Of a stretch of 20,262 nucleotides of DNA, positions 7,350-14,179 are shown one piece after another. Location: assembly GCA_964450915.1 (NCBI GenBank), contig CAYVFG010000016.1, positions 1-20,262 on the forward strand, read 5' to 3'. The notes under the pieces are model-generated. The model did not search any database and was not told the origin of the DNA. It saw only the letters and a list, made by a program, of their open reading frames with translations. Origin of the DNA: HO2-45-11b sp964450915 (GTDB lineage: Bacteria; Patescibacteriota; Andersenbacteria; UBA10190). The position numbers and the translations under genes are program-made. The first letter of the stretch is position 1. The number at the start of each line of letters is the position of its first letter.

Positions 7350-9323
7350 CTACTTCATCTTCTTCCTCAGCTGCGCAATAACATCGCGGTATTCTGCCGC
7401 TTTTTCGAACTCCATTTGCTCTGCTGCCAACTGCATCTTGATTGTAATGCGCTTGATCGCATGCTCTGCGTCGTCTTTTGAAATATTCTCCGGTAAGTCC
7501 AAATCGATAAGGGGCTTGGAAAGCGTGGACTCGGATATTTTTTTCATAATGGATTTCGGCGTGATGCCATGTTCTTTGTTGTAGGCAAGCTGGATGGTGC
7601 GGCGGCGAGTCGTTTCGTCAATTGCGCGTTGCATGGATCCGGTGATTCTGTCTGCATACATAATGACGCGACCTTCTAAGTGGCGTGCAGCACGACCCAT
7701 TGTTTGGATCAACGCCGTTTCGCTTCGAAGATACCCTTCCTTATCTGCATCCATGATTGCGACTAAAGAAACTTCAGGCAAATCCAATCCTTCTCGCAGC
7801 AAGTTAATACCAACGAGAATGTCGAATACTCCTGATCGCAATTGGCGCAATATATCAACGCGTTCCATGGTGTCGATGTCGGAATGCAGATACGCCGCCT
7901 TCATTCCGGATTCCGTTAAGTAGGTGGCAAGCTCTTCTGCCATTCGCTTCGTTAGAGTTGTCACGATGATGCGCTGGCCTTTTGCCACCGTTGTTTTAAT
8001 TTCTTCCATCACGTCGTCGATTTGGTTCTTGGTAGATTTGATTTCAATCTCCGGATCTACTAACCCAGTTGGGCGGACGATCTGTTCGACCGTTGCTTTG
8101 CTGGTATTTTTTTCGTACGGGCCTGGAGTTGCAGATATAAACACTGTTTTGCCGATTCTATCTTCGAATTCAAAAAACTTAAGAGGGCGATTGTCTTTTG
8201 CGGATGGAAGGCGGAATCCATAGTTGATGAGGTTCTCTTTGCGCGCGGAATCCCCTGCTTCCATGGCTCCGATCTGAGGAATGGTCATGTGGGATTCGTC
8301 GATGAATGTTAGGAAACCGTCTTTGCCGTACGCATAATTGAAATAGTCAATCAGCGTCGAGGGCGGCTGCCCCGGAGCTCGGCCATCCATATAGCGGGAA
8401 TAATTTTCAATACCCGAAACGTAGCCGATATGTTCAATCATCTCTAAATCATATTTCGTGCGTTCAAGAATTCGCTCTTCTTCCGCGAACTTTTTCTGAT
8501 CATGAAACTTTTTGGCCTGCACTTCCGCTTCTTGTTTAATTAATTCCAGTGATCGTTTTCGTTGTTCATCGTTTGAGACGAAGAATGTTGCCGGAAAGAT
8601 GGCCGCACTGGCAAGCGATGTAACTTTGTGCCCGGTGATTGCATCGAGCTGCGTAATGGATTCTACGTAATGGCCGAAAAATTCTATTCGAATCACGTGC
8701 TCTTCTCCGGACGGGAACACATCTACAACGTCTCCGCGTACGCGATATTTTCCTCGCTCTAAATCAATATCGTTTCGTTCGTATTGGAGGCTGATTAATT
8801 TTTTCAAAAAATCTTGGCGCGAGATATCTTCGCCAACGGAAACTCCTACGCGCGCATCCATATATTCTTTCGGCGATCCTAAGCCGTAAATGCACGAAAC
8901 GCTCGCAACTACTATCGTGTCTTTGCGTGTCAAAATTGCTTCCATTGCGCTGTGGCGGAGGCGATCAATTTCTTCGTTAATAGCAGAGTCTTTTGCAATA
9001 TATGTTCCGGATCGGGGAATATATGCCTCGGGCTGGTAATAGTCGTAATACGAAACAAAGTATTCAACGGCTGCATCGGGGAAGAATGTTCGAAATTCTT
9101 CGGTAAGTTGCGCGGCGAGCGTTTTGTTATGGCTGATAATGAGCGCGGGGTAGTCAGTTTCTGCGATCACGGATGCTGCGGTCATCGTTTTTCCGGAACC
9201 GGTAACACCGAGCAATGTTTGCCGTTTTAAATCTTTTTTTACTCCATCAACAAGCCCGGCAATCGCCTTTGGCTGATCGCCCGCCGGCCGAAACGGCGCT
9301 TTGATGGTAAAGAGGTTGCTCAT
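7350..9323 (-). CDS. uvrB: excinuclease ABC subunit B
   Basis: This 657-residue UvrB is the damage-verification helicase of nucleotide excision repair. Walker A is GVTGSGKT at 39-46. The beta-hairpin region is unmistakable (YYDYYQPEAYIPRSGTYI), as are the DEAD-like FIDESH, the helicase motifs (LVGINLLREGLDLPEVSLV, QTMGRAARH), and the C-terminal UVR domain that binds UvrC (FEKAAEYRDVIAQLR). Length is normal for the family. The start at 9323 (MSNLFTIKAPF) is preferred over the in-frame ATG at 9359, because a -10 element lies between them and the family begins near this point. uvrA and uvrC are not in the window. Confidence 0.98.
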   Translation of the reverse strand: MSNLFTIKAPFRPAGDQPKAIAGLVDGVKKDLKRQTLLGVTGSGKTMTAASVIAETDYPALIISHNKTLAAQLTEEFRTFFPDAAVEYFVSYYDYYQPEAYIPRSGTYIAKDSAINEEIDRLRHSAMEAILTRKDTIVVASVSCIYGLGSPKEYMDARVGVSVGEDISRQDFLKKLISLQYERNDIDLERGKYRVRGDVVDVFPSGEEHVIRIEFFGHYVESITQLDAITGHKVTSLASAAIFPATFFVSNDEQRKRSLELIKQEAEVQAKKFHDQKKFAEEERILERTKYDLEMIEHIGYVSGIENYSRYMDGRAPGQPPSTLIDYFNYAYGKDGFLTFIDESHMTIPQIGAMEAGDSARKENLINYGFRLPSAKDNRPLKFFEFEDRIGKTVFISATPGPYEKNTSKATVEQIVRPTGLVDPEIEIKSTKNQIDDVMEEIKTTVAKGQRIIVTTLTKRMAEELATYLTESGMKAAYLHSDIDTMERVDILRQLRSGVFDILVGINLLREGLDLPEVSLVAIMDADKEGYLRSETALIQTMGRAARHLEGRVIMYADRITGSMQRAIDETTRRRTIQLAYNKEHGITPKSIMKKISESTLSKPLIDLDLPENISKDDAEHAIKRITIKMQLAAEQMEFEKAAEYRDVIAQLRKKMK

Positions 9324-9331
9324 ACTTGACA

Positions 9332-9359
9332 AGTATACATAATATGAGTGTAACTGCAA
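9332..9359 (-). promoter_or_regulatory. uvrB promoter (leaderless type)
   Basis: On the minus strand TTGCAG (9359-9354), 16 bases, TATACT (9337-9332), then 8 bases to the ATG at 9323. Transcription should begin at or one to two bases before the start codon. The -10 is near consensus. The -35 matches 3/6. Confidence 0.5.
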
Positions 9360-9372
9360 TACTTGATATATG

Positions 9373-9381
9373 TGGTATGAT
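9373..9381 (+). promoter_or_regulatory. extended -10 promoter of the 9389 gene (leaderless type)
   Basis: TGG followed by TATGAT (9376-9381), with only 7 bases before ATG 9389. This places the transcript start on the start codon. It lies back to back with the uvrB promoter in a 65-base divergent region. Confidence 0.5.
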
Positions 9382-9388
9382 AAAGCAG

Positions 9389-10531
9389 ATGAACGAAGAG
9401 GTGAGAAGAAAAGTTCTGTATATATCTATCGGAATACTTGCACTGATCCTGATTGCAGGAGCGGTTGTGTACGCTCCCTTTATAAAAACTGCGGCAGATT
9501 TTGAAAGATCGAAAAAACCTTCTACTATGTTCGGGGCGTTTGTGCTTGCGTCTGCGGGAGATCGAATGAGTACGAGTCAAAAGATAGACGTAATTCGCCA
9601 ACTTAACGTGAGCACCGTGCGTGCTGTTGTTTCTTCTGCGAGCATGGAAAATAATGCGTCTATTGCGGAATATAAAAAACAAGGGTTTAAGGTTGTGCTG
9701 AATATCAATAACAATACCGGGGACCCGACACAGCCGATATCTAACATGAAACAGTACAAGAAAAACGTCGGTACTATTTTGGACACGTACTCTCCGGATC
9801 TTGTGGTGATCGAAAACGAAGAGGCGAACCCGACGTATTATGCAGGAACGGCAGACGATTATATAAACGAACTACAAGCTGCCATTACCGTTGCTCATCA
9901 GAAAGGCTACAAAGTTGCTGATGGCGGACTCATTCGTGTGCCTCTTGCGTACTTAACGTGGAAAAAGATTTGGGATAATGGCAATAAAGCCAAGGCAGAT
10001 GCATTCGCGCAGGCAGCACTCGGGTATAGCGGAGAGCGTGGGCAATATTTATTGAGTCTTCTTCCTACAAAGAAAAATCCTAAAAAAGAATTTGTGTTAG
10101 ATAAGCAAATCGCAAAAGGCGTGGCTATGACGCAAGAACTCCTTTCGAAATTTCGAAATACTGATTTGGACTACATTAACTTTCATTGGTATGAAAGCGA
10201 CGGCCGGGCAACAGAAGCTCTCTTGGATATTATTTTGTACATAGAAGCGCAAACCGGAAAGCCTGCTATGAGTAATGAGTTTGGTCAATTAGATACGTCG
10301 CCTGCCACTGTGACGAGCCTGCTTAATGGCATGTATGCGTATAAAGTGCCGTATGCAATATGGTTTAGCGGAGATGATAAGCATGGGCCGCCTCCGGGAG
10401 ATGGAAATAACCCGTATGGTCTGCAAGATTCCAGTGGCGTGCTGAGGAGTAACGGAGTTGCATTTAAAAATTTTATGACGAGCGCATTTTTGGCGCCCAT
10501 CAGTGAAGTAGTAGAAAGTCCTGCTGAGTAG
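9389..10531 (+). CDS. membrane-anchored GH-A-like TIM-barrel glycosidase
   Basis: The start at 9389 is chosen because the promoter lies just upstream. An in-frame ATG at 9326 would sit before that promoter. The 380-residue protein has a basic N-terminus (EEVRRK), one membrane anchor (about 9-30) and an extracellular barrel. Clan GH-A landmarks are VVIENEE at 139-145 (acid/base Glu144 after Asn143), FHWYES around 265-270, and AMSNEFGQ at 293-300 (nucleophile Glu297). A Gly/Pro loop (GPPPGDGNNPYG) follows the late strand. The acid/base lacks the usual following Pro. Family and substrate are not evident. With the gene at 3021 this gives two anchored glycosidase-like proteins of the same clan but little direct similarity. 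Confidence 0.65.
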   Translation: MNEEVRRKVLYISIGILALILIAGAVVYAPFIKTAADFERSKKPSTMFGAFVLASAGDRMSTSQKIDVIRQLNVSTVRAVVSSASMENNASIAEYKKQGFKVVLNINNNTGDPTQPISNMKQYKKNVGTILDTYSPDLVVIENEEANPTYYAGTADDYINELQAAITVAHQKGYKVADGGLIRVPLAYLTWKKIWDNGNKAKADAFAQAALGYSGERGQYLLSLLPTKKNPKKEFVLDKQIAKGVAMTQELLSKFRNTDLDYINFHWYESDGRATEALLDIILYIEAQTGKPAMSNEFGQLDTSPATVTSLLNGMYAYKVPYAIWFSGDDKHGPPPGDGNNPYGLQDSSGVLRSNGVAFKNFMTSAFLAPISEVVESPAE

Positions 10532-10576
10532 GAGTGTCTTCTTTACCTTCCAGGCTGCATATCGTACCTTATAGGT

Positions 10577-11155
10577 ATGATAGCTCGCTTAATGGGGAAG
10601 GTGTTGGAGCGTGAAGAAAAGGCCATTATTCTCGATGTTCACGGAGTCGGATATCGGGTGTTTGTGGCGTCTTCTTTGCGAGAAAAATTGGCGCTCGGGC
10701 AAGATGCCGTATTCGTTATTTACGATCATAAAACCGAGTCTGATGAAATCTTGTTCGGATTTGAAACAACCCGCGAGTTGGAATACTTCGAACTGCTTCT
10801 TCGCGTACCTTCTATCGGTCCGAAAACCGCAATGGGAATTTTAGACGTGGTAAGCCCGCATATGCTATCGCAAGCTGTGGCAACTGGAGACGTTGCGCTC
10901 TTAACCAGCATGCCGGGCGTCGGGAAGAAAACGGCAGAGAGAATAATTATTGAATTAAAAGGCAAGCTTTCTGAATTGCCGAGCGGTTCCGTATTTGCTC
11001 TGCATCGCCCCGTGTTGCAAGAAGCCGTTGATGCATTGATTGCAATTGGATACACGCAAGCGCAAGCGCGCGCCGTCGTTGAAAAATTGCCGAAAGATAT
11101 TGCTACGGTTGAAGAGGCGATCAAGATGGCGCTTAAGTATCCCGCATCGTCATAG
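10577..11155 (+). CDS. ruvA: Holliday junction branch migration protein RuvA
   Basis: This 192-residue RuvA forms the tetramer that holds a Holliday junction and loads the RuvB motor. The N-terminal OB-fold domain (about 1-62: MIARLMGKVLEREEKAIILD, VGYRVFV) is clear. So are the two helix-hairpin-helix repeats (LLRVPSIGPKTAMGIL and LLTSMPGVGKKTAERIIIELKGKL). The C-terminal domain III (about 145-190, EAVDALIAIGYTQAQARAVV) contacts RuvB. Length and order are typical. No ruvB or ruvC is in the window. Its stop is one base from the FemAB-type gene, so it heads a three-gene transcript. The upstream region has only a weak promoter candidate (TTTACC-17-TACCTT at 10542-10570). Confidence 0.97.
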   Translation: MIARLMGKVLEREEKAIILDVHGVGYRVFVASSLREKLALGQDAVFVIYDHKTESDEILFGFETTRELEYFELLLRVPSIGPKTAMGILDVVSPHMLSQAVATGDVALLTSMPGVGKKTAERIIIELKGKLSELPSGSVFALHRPVLQEAVDALIAIGYTQAQARAVVEKLPKDIATVEEAIKMALKYPASS

Positions 11156-11156
11156 T

Positions 11157-12203
11157 ATGAATATCGCGGAAGCAATTCATCTTGAAGAAAGTCGGTGGGA
11201 TAGTTTTGTTGCATCGACATCGCATGGATCGTTTTTACAAACATGGGCGTGGGGCGAAATGCATCGAGAACTTGGCGGGCTGTATTGGAGAGTTATTATC
11301 GAGCACGGCGGGAAAATTATGGCAGTGGCTTTAGTGCTTCGCAGGGGAATTAAATTGGGGTATTCGTGGTTGTATGTTCCGCACGGCCCAGTGTTTGCGG
11401 ACGGGTTGTCAAAAGAAGACCAAGTGCATGTGTGGAGATTATTAGAAGAAAAGTTTGAAAGCTTGGCAAAGGAAACGGGAGCTTTTTTTATTCGCATTGA
11501 TCCGCTGTGGACCGCTTCATCCGAATACAAGATTCCTGATGCGTGGCGCAAATCTTCTCGCGAAGTTCAGCCAAAAGATACGCTGCTGCTTGATTTGAAT
11601 CAGCCTATTGAAATTCTGCAGGCACATTTGCACCCAAAAACGCGATACAATATCAAGGTTGCGCAGAAGAAGGGGGTAGCTATTTCATATTCGACAACGC
11701 CGGAAGATATTGAAAAGTTTTTAAAAATATCTCGCGAAGTGTCTGCAAGAACAGGATTTGCGTATCATCCTGACGAATATTATCGCGTAATGATTGATGT
11801 GCTCGGGAAGAAAAATATGGCAGAGATTGCGATTGCCAGTGTTGGAGACGATGTGCTTGCGGCTCATATTATGCTGTATGCAAATGGGATGGCGACATAC
11901 GGGCATGGGGCAAGCGATCCTGGCAAGCGCTCATTTATGGCGCCTACGCTCTTGTATTGGGATACGATAGTGCGTGCAAAAGAAAAAGGAGTAGAGCAGT
12001 ATGACTTTTTTGGAGTAGCTGCCGAAGATGCAAGTCCTGATCATCCATGGGCGGGCATAACCCGTATGAAAACCGGCTTTGGAGGAAACCGTATTTCCTA
12101 TGTTGGCGCACATGATTTAGTGTTTAACGATGGGTTGTACGCGGGCTTTGGGTTGATGCGCGATGCGTTTTCACGAGTGAAGAATTCTATTAAATCGATA
12201 TGA
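11157..12203 (+). CDS. FemAB/FemX-type peptidoglycan bridge aminoacyltransferase
   Basis: This 348-residue protein belongs to the FemABX family, which adds amino acids from aminoacyl-tRNA to the side chain of residue 3 of the peptidoglycan stem. Family blocks are FLQTWAWGEMHRELG (26-40), the WLYVPHGPVF loop, and DTLLLDL...HPKTRYNIKVAQKKGV (141-174). The C-terminal acetyltransferase-like half is YDFFGVAAEDASPDHPWAGITRMKTGFGG (282-310). Length is a little under the Gram-positive enzymes, and the tRNA-binding coiled-coil arm appears absent. The gene starts one base after the ruvA stop and overlaps the Mur ligase start by four bases (ATGA at 12200-12203). The pairing supports a joint cell-wall role. 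The amino acid transferred is unknown. Confidence 0.88.
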   Translation: MNIAEAIHLEESRWDSFVASTSHGSFLQTWAWGEMHRELGGLYWRVIIEHGGKIMAVALVLRRGIKLGYSWLYVPHGPVFADGLSKEDQVHVWRLLEEKFESLAKETGAFFIRIDPLWTASSEYKIPDAWRKSSREVQPKDTLLLDLNQPIEILQAHLHPKTRYNIKVAQKKGVAISYSTTPEDIEKFLKISREVSARTGFAYHPDEYYRVMIDVLGKKNMAEIAIASVGDDVLAAHIMLYANGMATYGHGASDPGKRSFMAPTLLYWDTIVRAKEKGVEQYDFFGVAAEDASPDHPWAGITRMKTGFGGNRISYVGAHDLVFNDGLYAGFGLMRDAFSRVKNSIKSI

Positions 12204-13393
12204 ATATTGTTCAAGAGATAAAAAACATCGGACATTTTTTCGAAGCGCATGTTTGGCGCACAGTGTATGGTATTCCGGATAAAGGGATGCGGATATATGG
12301 CGTAACCGGAACGAACGGGAAGACAACGACGTGCTATTTACTGCGGAGCGTTTTGGCTGAGGCGCATCAAGAGAAGCATGTGGGGATGCTTACGACGGTT
12401 GCTTTTAGGATTGGCGAGGTTGAAGAAATAAACAAAACAAAGATGACGACGCTCCCTTCTCGTAAAATATTTTCGTATCTCGCTCGTATGAAAAAGAAGG
12501 GAATAGAATATGTGGTATTAGAAACGACGAGCCACGCGCTCGACCAGCACCGAATAGCAGGAATTCAATTTGATGGCGCAATTATTTTGAATATTGCGCG
12601 CGAGCATTTGGATTATCACAAGACGATAGCGCAATATGCATCAGCAAAAGAGCGCATTATTAATTATTTACGAATCGGTGCGCCGCTTGTTGGCAAGCAA
12701 GATGATGACTATGTTCGCCCGATGCTCGATCGAGCAGAAAAAAATGGGTTGAATGTGATTCGAATGACGAGCGCAGATATTCAATCTACGCATGCAGAGC
12801 TTTCTGGCAGTATTAACAAAGAAAACGCATGTGCTGTAACACTGCTTGCGCGAGCGCTGAACATTGCAGACGACATAATTCAAGCAGGAATTAATCAGGT
12901 TACATCTGTTCCTGGAAGAATGGAAAAATTTACAACGCCGCAAGGCGTGACGGTGATTATTGATTACGCAGTAACGCCAGATGCATTGGATCGATTATAT
13001 TCGGAAGTGAAAAAAGATTTAAAAGACGGCACTAAGATTTTTGGAACAGTATCCGCTGCTGGTCTTCGTGATCGTGGCAAGCGGCCCGATATGGCGCGGG
13101 CTGTTGCAAAGTATGCAGACAAGATCGTGGTAACGCGCGAAGACCCGTGGACGGAAAGCGAAGAACAGATTTTTAATGACTTAGAGCAGGGGCTACCTGC
13201 TGACCAACAAGGCAAGCAATGGCAGCGCATTGTTGATCGAAAAGAGGCTCTCGCAACACTGTTACAAGAAGCAAAATCAGGAGATGTTGTTATTGCTACA
13301 GGTAAAGGCGCGGAACAAGGAATGGGAATCGGAAACGACATTATTCCGTGGAATGAGCGGGAGATAACAGAAGAAATCGCAAAAAACCTCTAA
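12200..13393 (+). CDS. murE: MurE-like Mur ligase lacking the N-terminal domain
   Basis: This 397-residue protein is an ATP-dependent Mur ligase closest to MurE, which adds the third residue to UDP-MurNAc-dipeptide. The central domain shows GVTGTNGKTTT (34-44), ETTSHALDQHR (108-118), NIAREHLDYH (131-140) and the probable carbamylated Lys150. The C-terminal domain has LRDRGKRPDM (289-298). The usual N-terminal uridine-binding domain of about 90 residues is absent. The first 30 residues lead straight into the P-loop. Three conserved MurE motifs are altered: DYAHTPD reads DYAVTPD (V258), DNPR reads EDPW (314-317), and GKGHE reads GKGAE (368-372). The DNPR change affects the diaminopimelate-binding Arg, so Lys or another acceptor is possible. 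The ATGA overlap couples it to the FemAB-type gene. Confidence 0.85.
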   Translation: MNIVQEIKNIGHFFEAHVWRTVYGIPDKGMRIYGVTGTNGKTTTCYLLRSVLAEAHQEKHVGMLTTVAFRIGEVEEINKTKMTTLPSRKIFSYLARMKKKGIEYVVLETTSHALDQHRIAGIQFDGAIILNIAREHLDYHKTIAQYASAKERIINYLRIGAPLVGKQDDDYVRPMLDRAEKNGLNVIRMTSADIQSTHAELSGSINKENACAVTLLARALNIADDIIQAGINQVTSVPGRMEKFTTPQGVTVIIDYAVTPDALDRLYSEVKKDLKDGTKIFGTVSAAGLRDRGKRPDMARAVAKYADKIVVTREDPWTESEEQIFNDLEQGLPADQQGKQWQRIVDRKEALATLLQEAKSGDVVIATGKGAEQGMGIGNDIIPWNEREITEEIAKNL

Positions 13394-13450
13394 AATCCGT
13401 TTAAAAAAGTAATTAAATAGCTTTATATAGATAAATAATACATCATACTG

Positions 13451-13479
13451 TTGACAAAATAGTAAAATAAGAGTAATAT
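13451..13479 (+). promoter_or_regulatory. strong sigma70-type promoter
   Basis: TTGACA (13451-13456), 17 bases, TAATAT (13474-13479), in a very A+T-rich stretch after the Mur ligase. Transcription would begin near 13486, leaving a leader of about 47 bases. The -35 is perfect. The -10 matches 4/6, with an alternative TATGAT three bases downstream. Confidence 0.7.
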
Positions 13480-13517
13480 GATAATATTCAGTTGCTCCTG
13501 CCCTTTCCTTCGCAAAT

Positions 13518-13524
13518 AGAGAGG
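13518..13524 (+). promoter_or_regulatory. Shine-Dalgarno for the 13533 gene
   Basis: AGAGAGG lies 8 bases before ATG 13533. It is notable because most other starts in the window have none. Confidence 0.6.
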
Positions 13525-13532
13525 TTATTGCC

Positions 13533-13841
13533 ATGGCGCGCCCAGTTACGATGATTGATGAATTGATGTGGTGGATGTTTCCCAACACTACCGCTCGAGA
13601 GGTGTATTTGCCCCTCGACCGGTTACTGATGACAGGTGGGCTTTCGGCGGGGGTTGCTCTGCTATCTGCTCTTCTTGTTGTGTACGGTTCGTACATGTAC
13701 TTCAGGAGCGACAAGGCAACGGGCAATCGCTTTCTGCCCGTGATCCTGCTTGCTCTTGCATGCACCGTCCTTGCCGGCACCAGCGCGTGGGCAATCTTCT
13801 ACTCCGGTACGCGGATTGTGCCGCCAAGTATGTGCGTCTGA
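13533..13841 (+). CDS. small membrane protein with two helices, unrecognised
   Basis: This 102-residue protein has a 33-residue amphipathic N-terminal part (MWWMFPNTTAREVYLPLDR), a membrane helix at about 35-57, a polar loop (FRSDKATGNRF) and a second helix at about 67-90. It ends in a short tail with one Cys. No family recognised. It has its own consensus promoter, a Shine-Dalgarno and a strong terminator 22 bases after the stop, so it is a single-gene transcript. Codon choice (C-ending codons such as CTC, GAC, TTC) looks different from the A/T-ending neighbours. The overlapping 127-residue frame is a shadow. Confidence 0.7.
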   Translation: MARPVTMIDELMWWMFPNTTAREVYLPLDRLLMTGGLSAGVALLSALLVVYGSYMYFRSDKATGNRFLPVILLALACTVLAGTSAWAIFYSGTRIVPPSMCV

Positions 13842-13863
13842 AACCATGCCGATTCTTTTTTCG

Positions 13864-13890
13864 AACAGCTCTTAGGAAAGGGCTGTTTTT
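13864..13890 (+). terminator. intrinsic terminator of the 13533 gene
   Basis: A ten-base-pair stem AACAGCTCTT/AAGGGCTGTT (one G-T pair) with loop AGGA is followed by a run of T. It lies 22 bases after the stop codon at 13841. Confidence 0.85.
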
Positions 13891-13907
13891 ATTTGCCTGC
13901 GCAAATA

Positions 13908-13949
13908 ACCCCGCGAAGCCTTGGCGAAGTGGGGTCTTTGATTTTTTTT
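13908..13949 (+). terminator. second, tandem terminator-like hairpin
   Basis: The outer stem is ACCCCGC/GTGGGGT (one G-T pair), 13908-13914 with 13929-13935. A symmetric GAA/GAA internal loop and a GCC/GGC inner stem complete the hairpin. Six bases later comes a run of eight T (13942-13949). The symmetric GAA loop can form sheared G-A pairs, making a compact hairpin. Confidence 0.65.
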
Positions 13950-13966
13950 GATAAAAAGAATATAGT
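13938..13966 (+). promoter_or_regulatory. candidate promoter within the terminator T-run
   Basis: TTGATT (13938-13943), 17 bases, TATAGT (13961-13966), with matches of 4/6 and 5/6. Transcription would start near 13973, four bases before the ATG of a 31-codon ORF and about 207 bases before the gene at 14180. Confidence 0.4.
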
Positions 13967-13976
13967 TACGTTTAGT

Positions 13977-14072
13977 ATGAAATCAATGAACGCCATTACC
14001 CATATGTATGCATCACTCGTGCTGGCAAAGCGCTGGAACGTGCTGTTTATGCAACCATATTCCGGAAGTTAA
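13977..14072 (+). CDS. possible 31-residue leader peptide
   Basis: The frame reads MKSMNAITHMYASLVLAKRW and ends in QPYSGS. It begins four bases after the predicted transcript start and ends 37 bases before a perfect hairpin. There is no Shine-Dalgarno, no homology that I recognise, and the length is within chance. It could equally be non-coding sequence of a small RNA. Confidence 0.2.
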   Translation: MKSMNAITHMYASLVLAKRWNVLFMQPYSGS

Positions 14073-14109
14073 TGGTAGTATCTTTTTTCTAAAGTAAGGA
14101 TGTTCCCAT

Positions 14110-14135
14110 AAGCTCCCGGATAAAACCGGGAGCTT
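14110..14135 (+). terminator. perfect 10-base-pair hairpin (terminator or leader element)
   Basis: AAGCTCCCGG (14110-14119), loop ATAAAA, CCGGGAGCTT (14126-14135). Only TTT follows before AGTG, so it is a weak terminator at best. It may be the 3' end of a small RNA or a leader structure 30 bases before the Shine-Dalgarno of the 14180 gene. Confidence 0.6.
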
Positions 14136-14165
14136 TAGTGTTTAGTGCGAAGTGTGTTCTTTTAA

Positions 14166-14172
14166 AAAGGAG
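14166..14172 (+). promoter_or_regulatory. Shine-Dalgarno deciding the start at 14180
   Basis: AAAGGAG lies 7 bases before ATG 14180. It rules in that start over the in-frame ATG at 14138, which has no ribosome site and follows the hairpin directly. Confidence 0.7.
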
Positions 14173-14179
14173 TGACGAC

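Larger units (their letters stand above)
13842..14179 (+). other. 338-base intergenic region with terminators and a candidate transcript
   Basis: In order it holds an intrinsic terminator (13864-13890), a small perfect hairpin (ATTTGC/GCAAAT, 13891-13906), a second terminator (13908-13949), and a promoter that overlaps its T-run (13938-13966). A 31-codon ORF (13977-14072) follows, then a perfect 10-base-pair hairpin (14110-14135) and the Shine-Dalgarno of the next gene (14166-14172). No tRNA-like or repeated-array structure was seen. Confidence 0.6.

Noticed and set aside
9363..9381. TTGATA (9363-9368) as -35 for TATGAT
   Set aside because: The spacer is only 7 bases. The extended -10 alone is the better reading.
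10726..11244. 172-codon minus-strand frame
   Set aside because: It is opposite ruvA and the start of the FemAB-type gene, both well supported. No family features.
13568..13951. 127-codon plus-strand frame overlapping the 13533 gene
   Set aside because: It runs through two terminator hairpins and has no ribosome site. The 13533 frame has a promoter, Shine-Dalgarno and sensible membrane helices.
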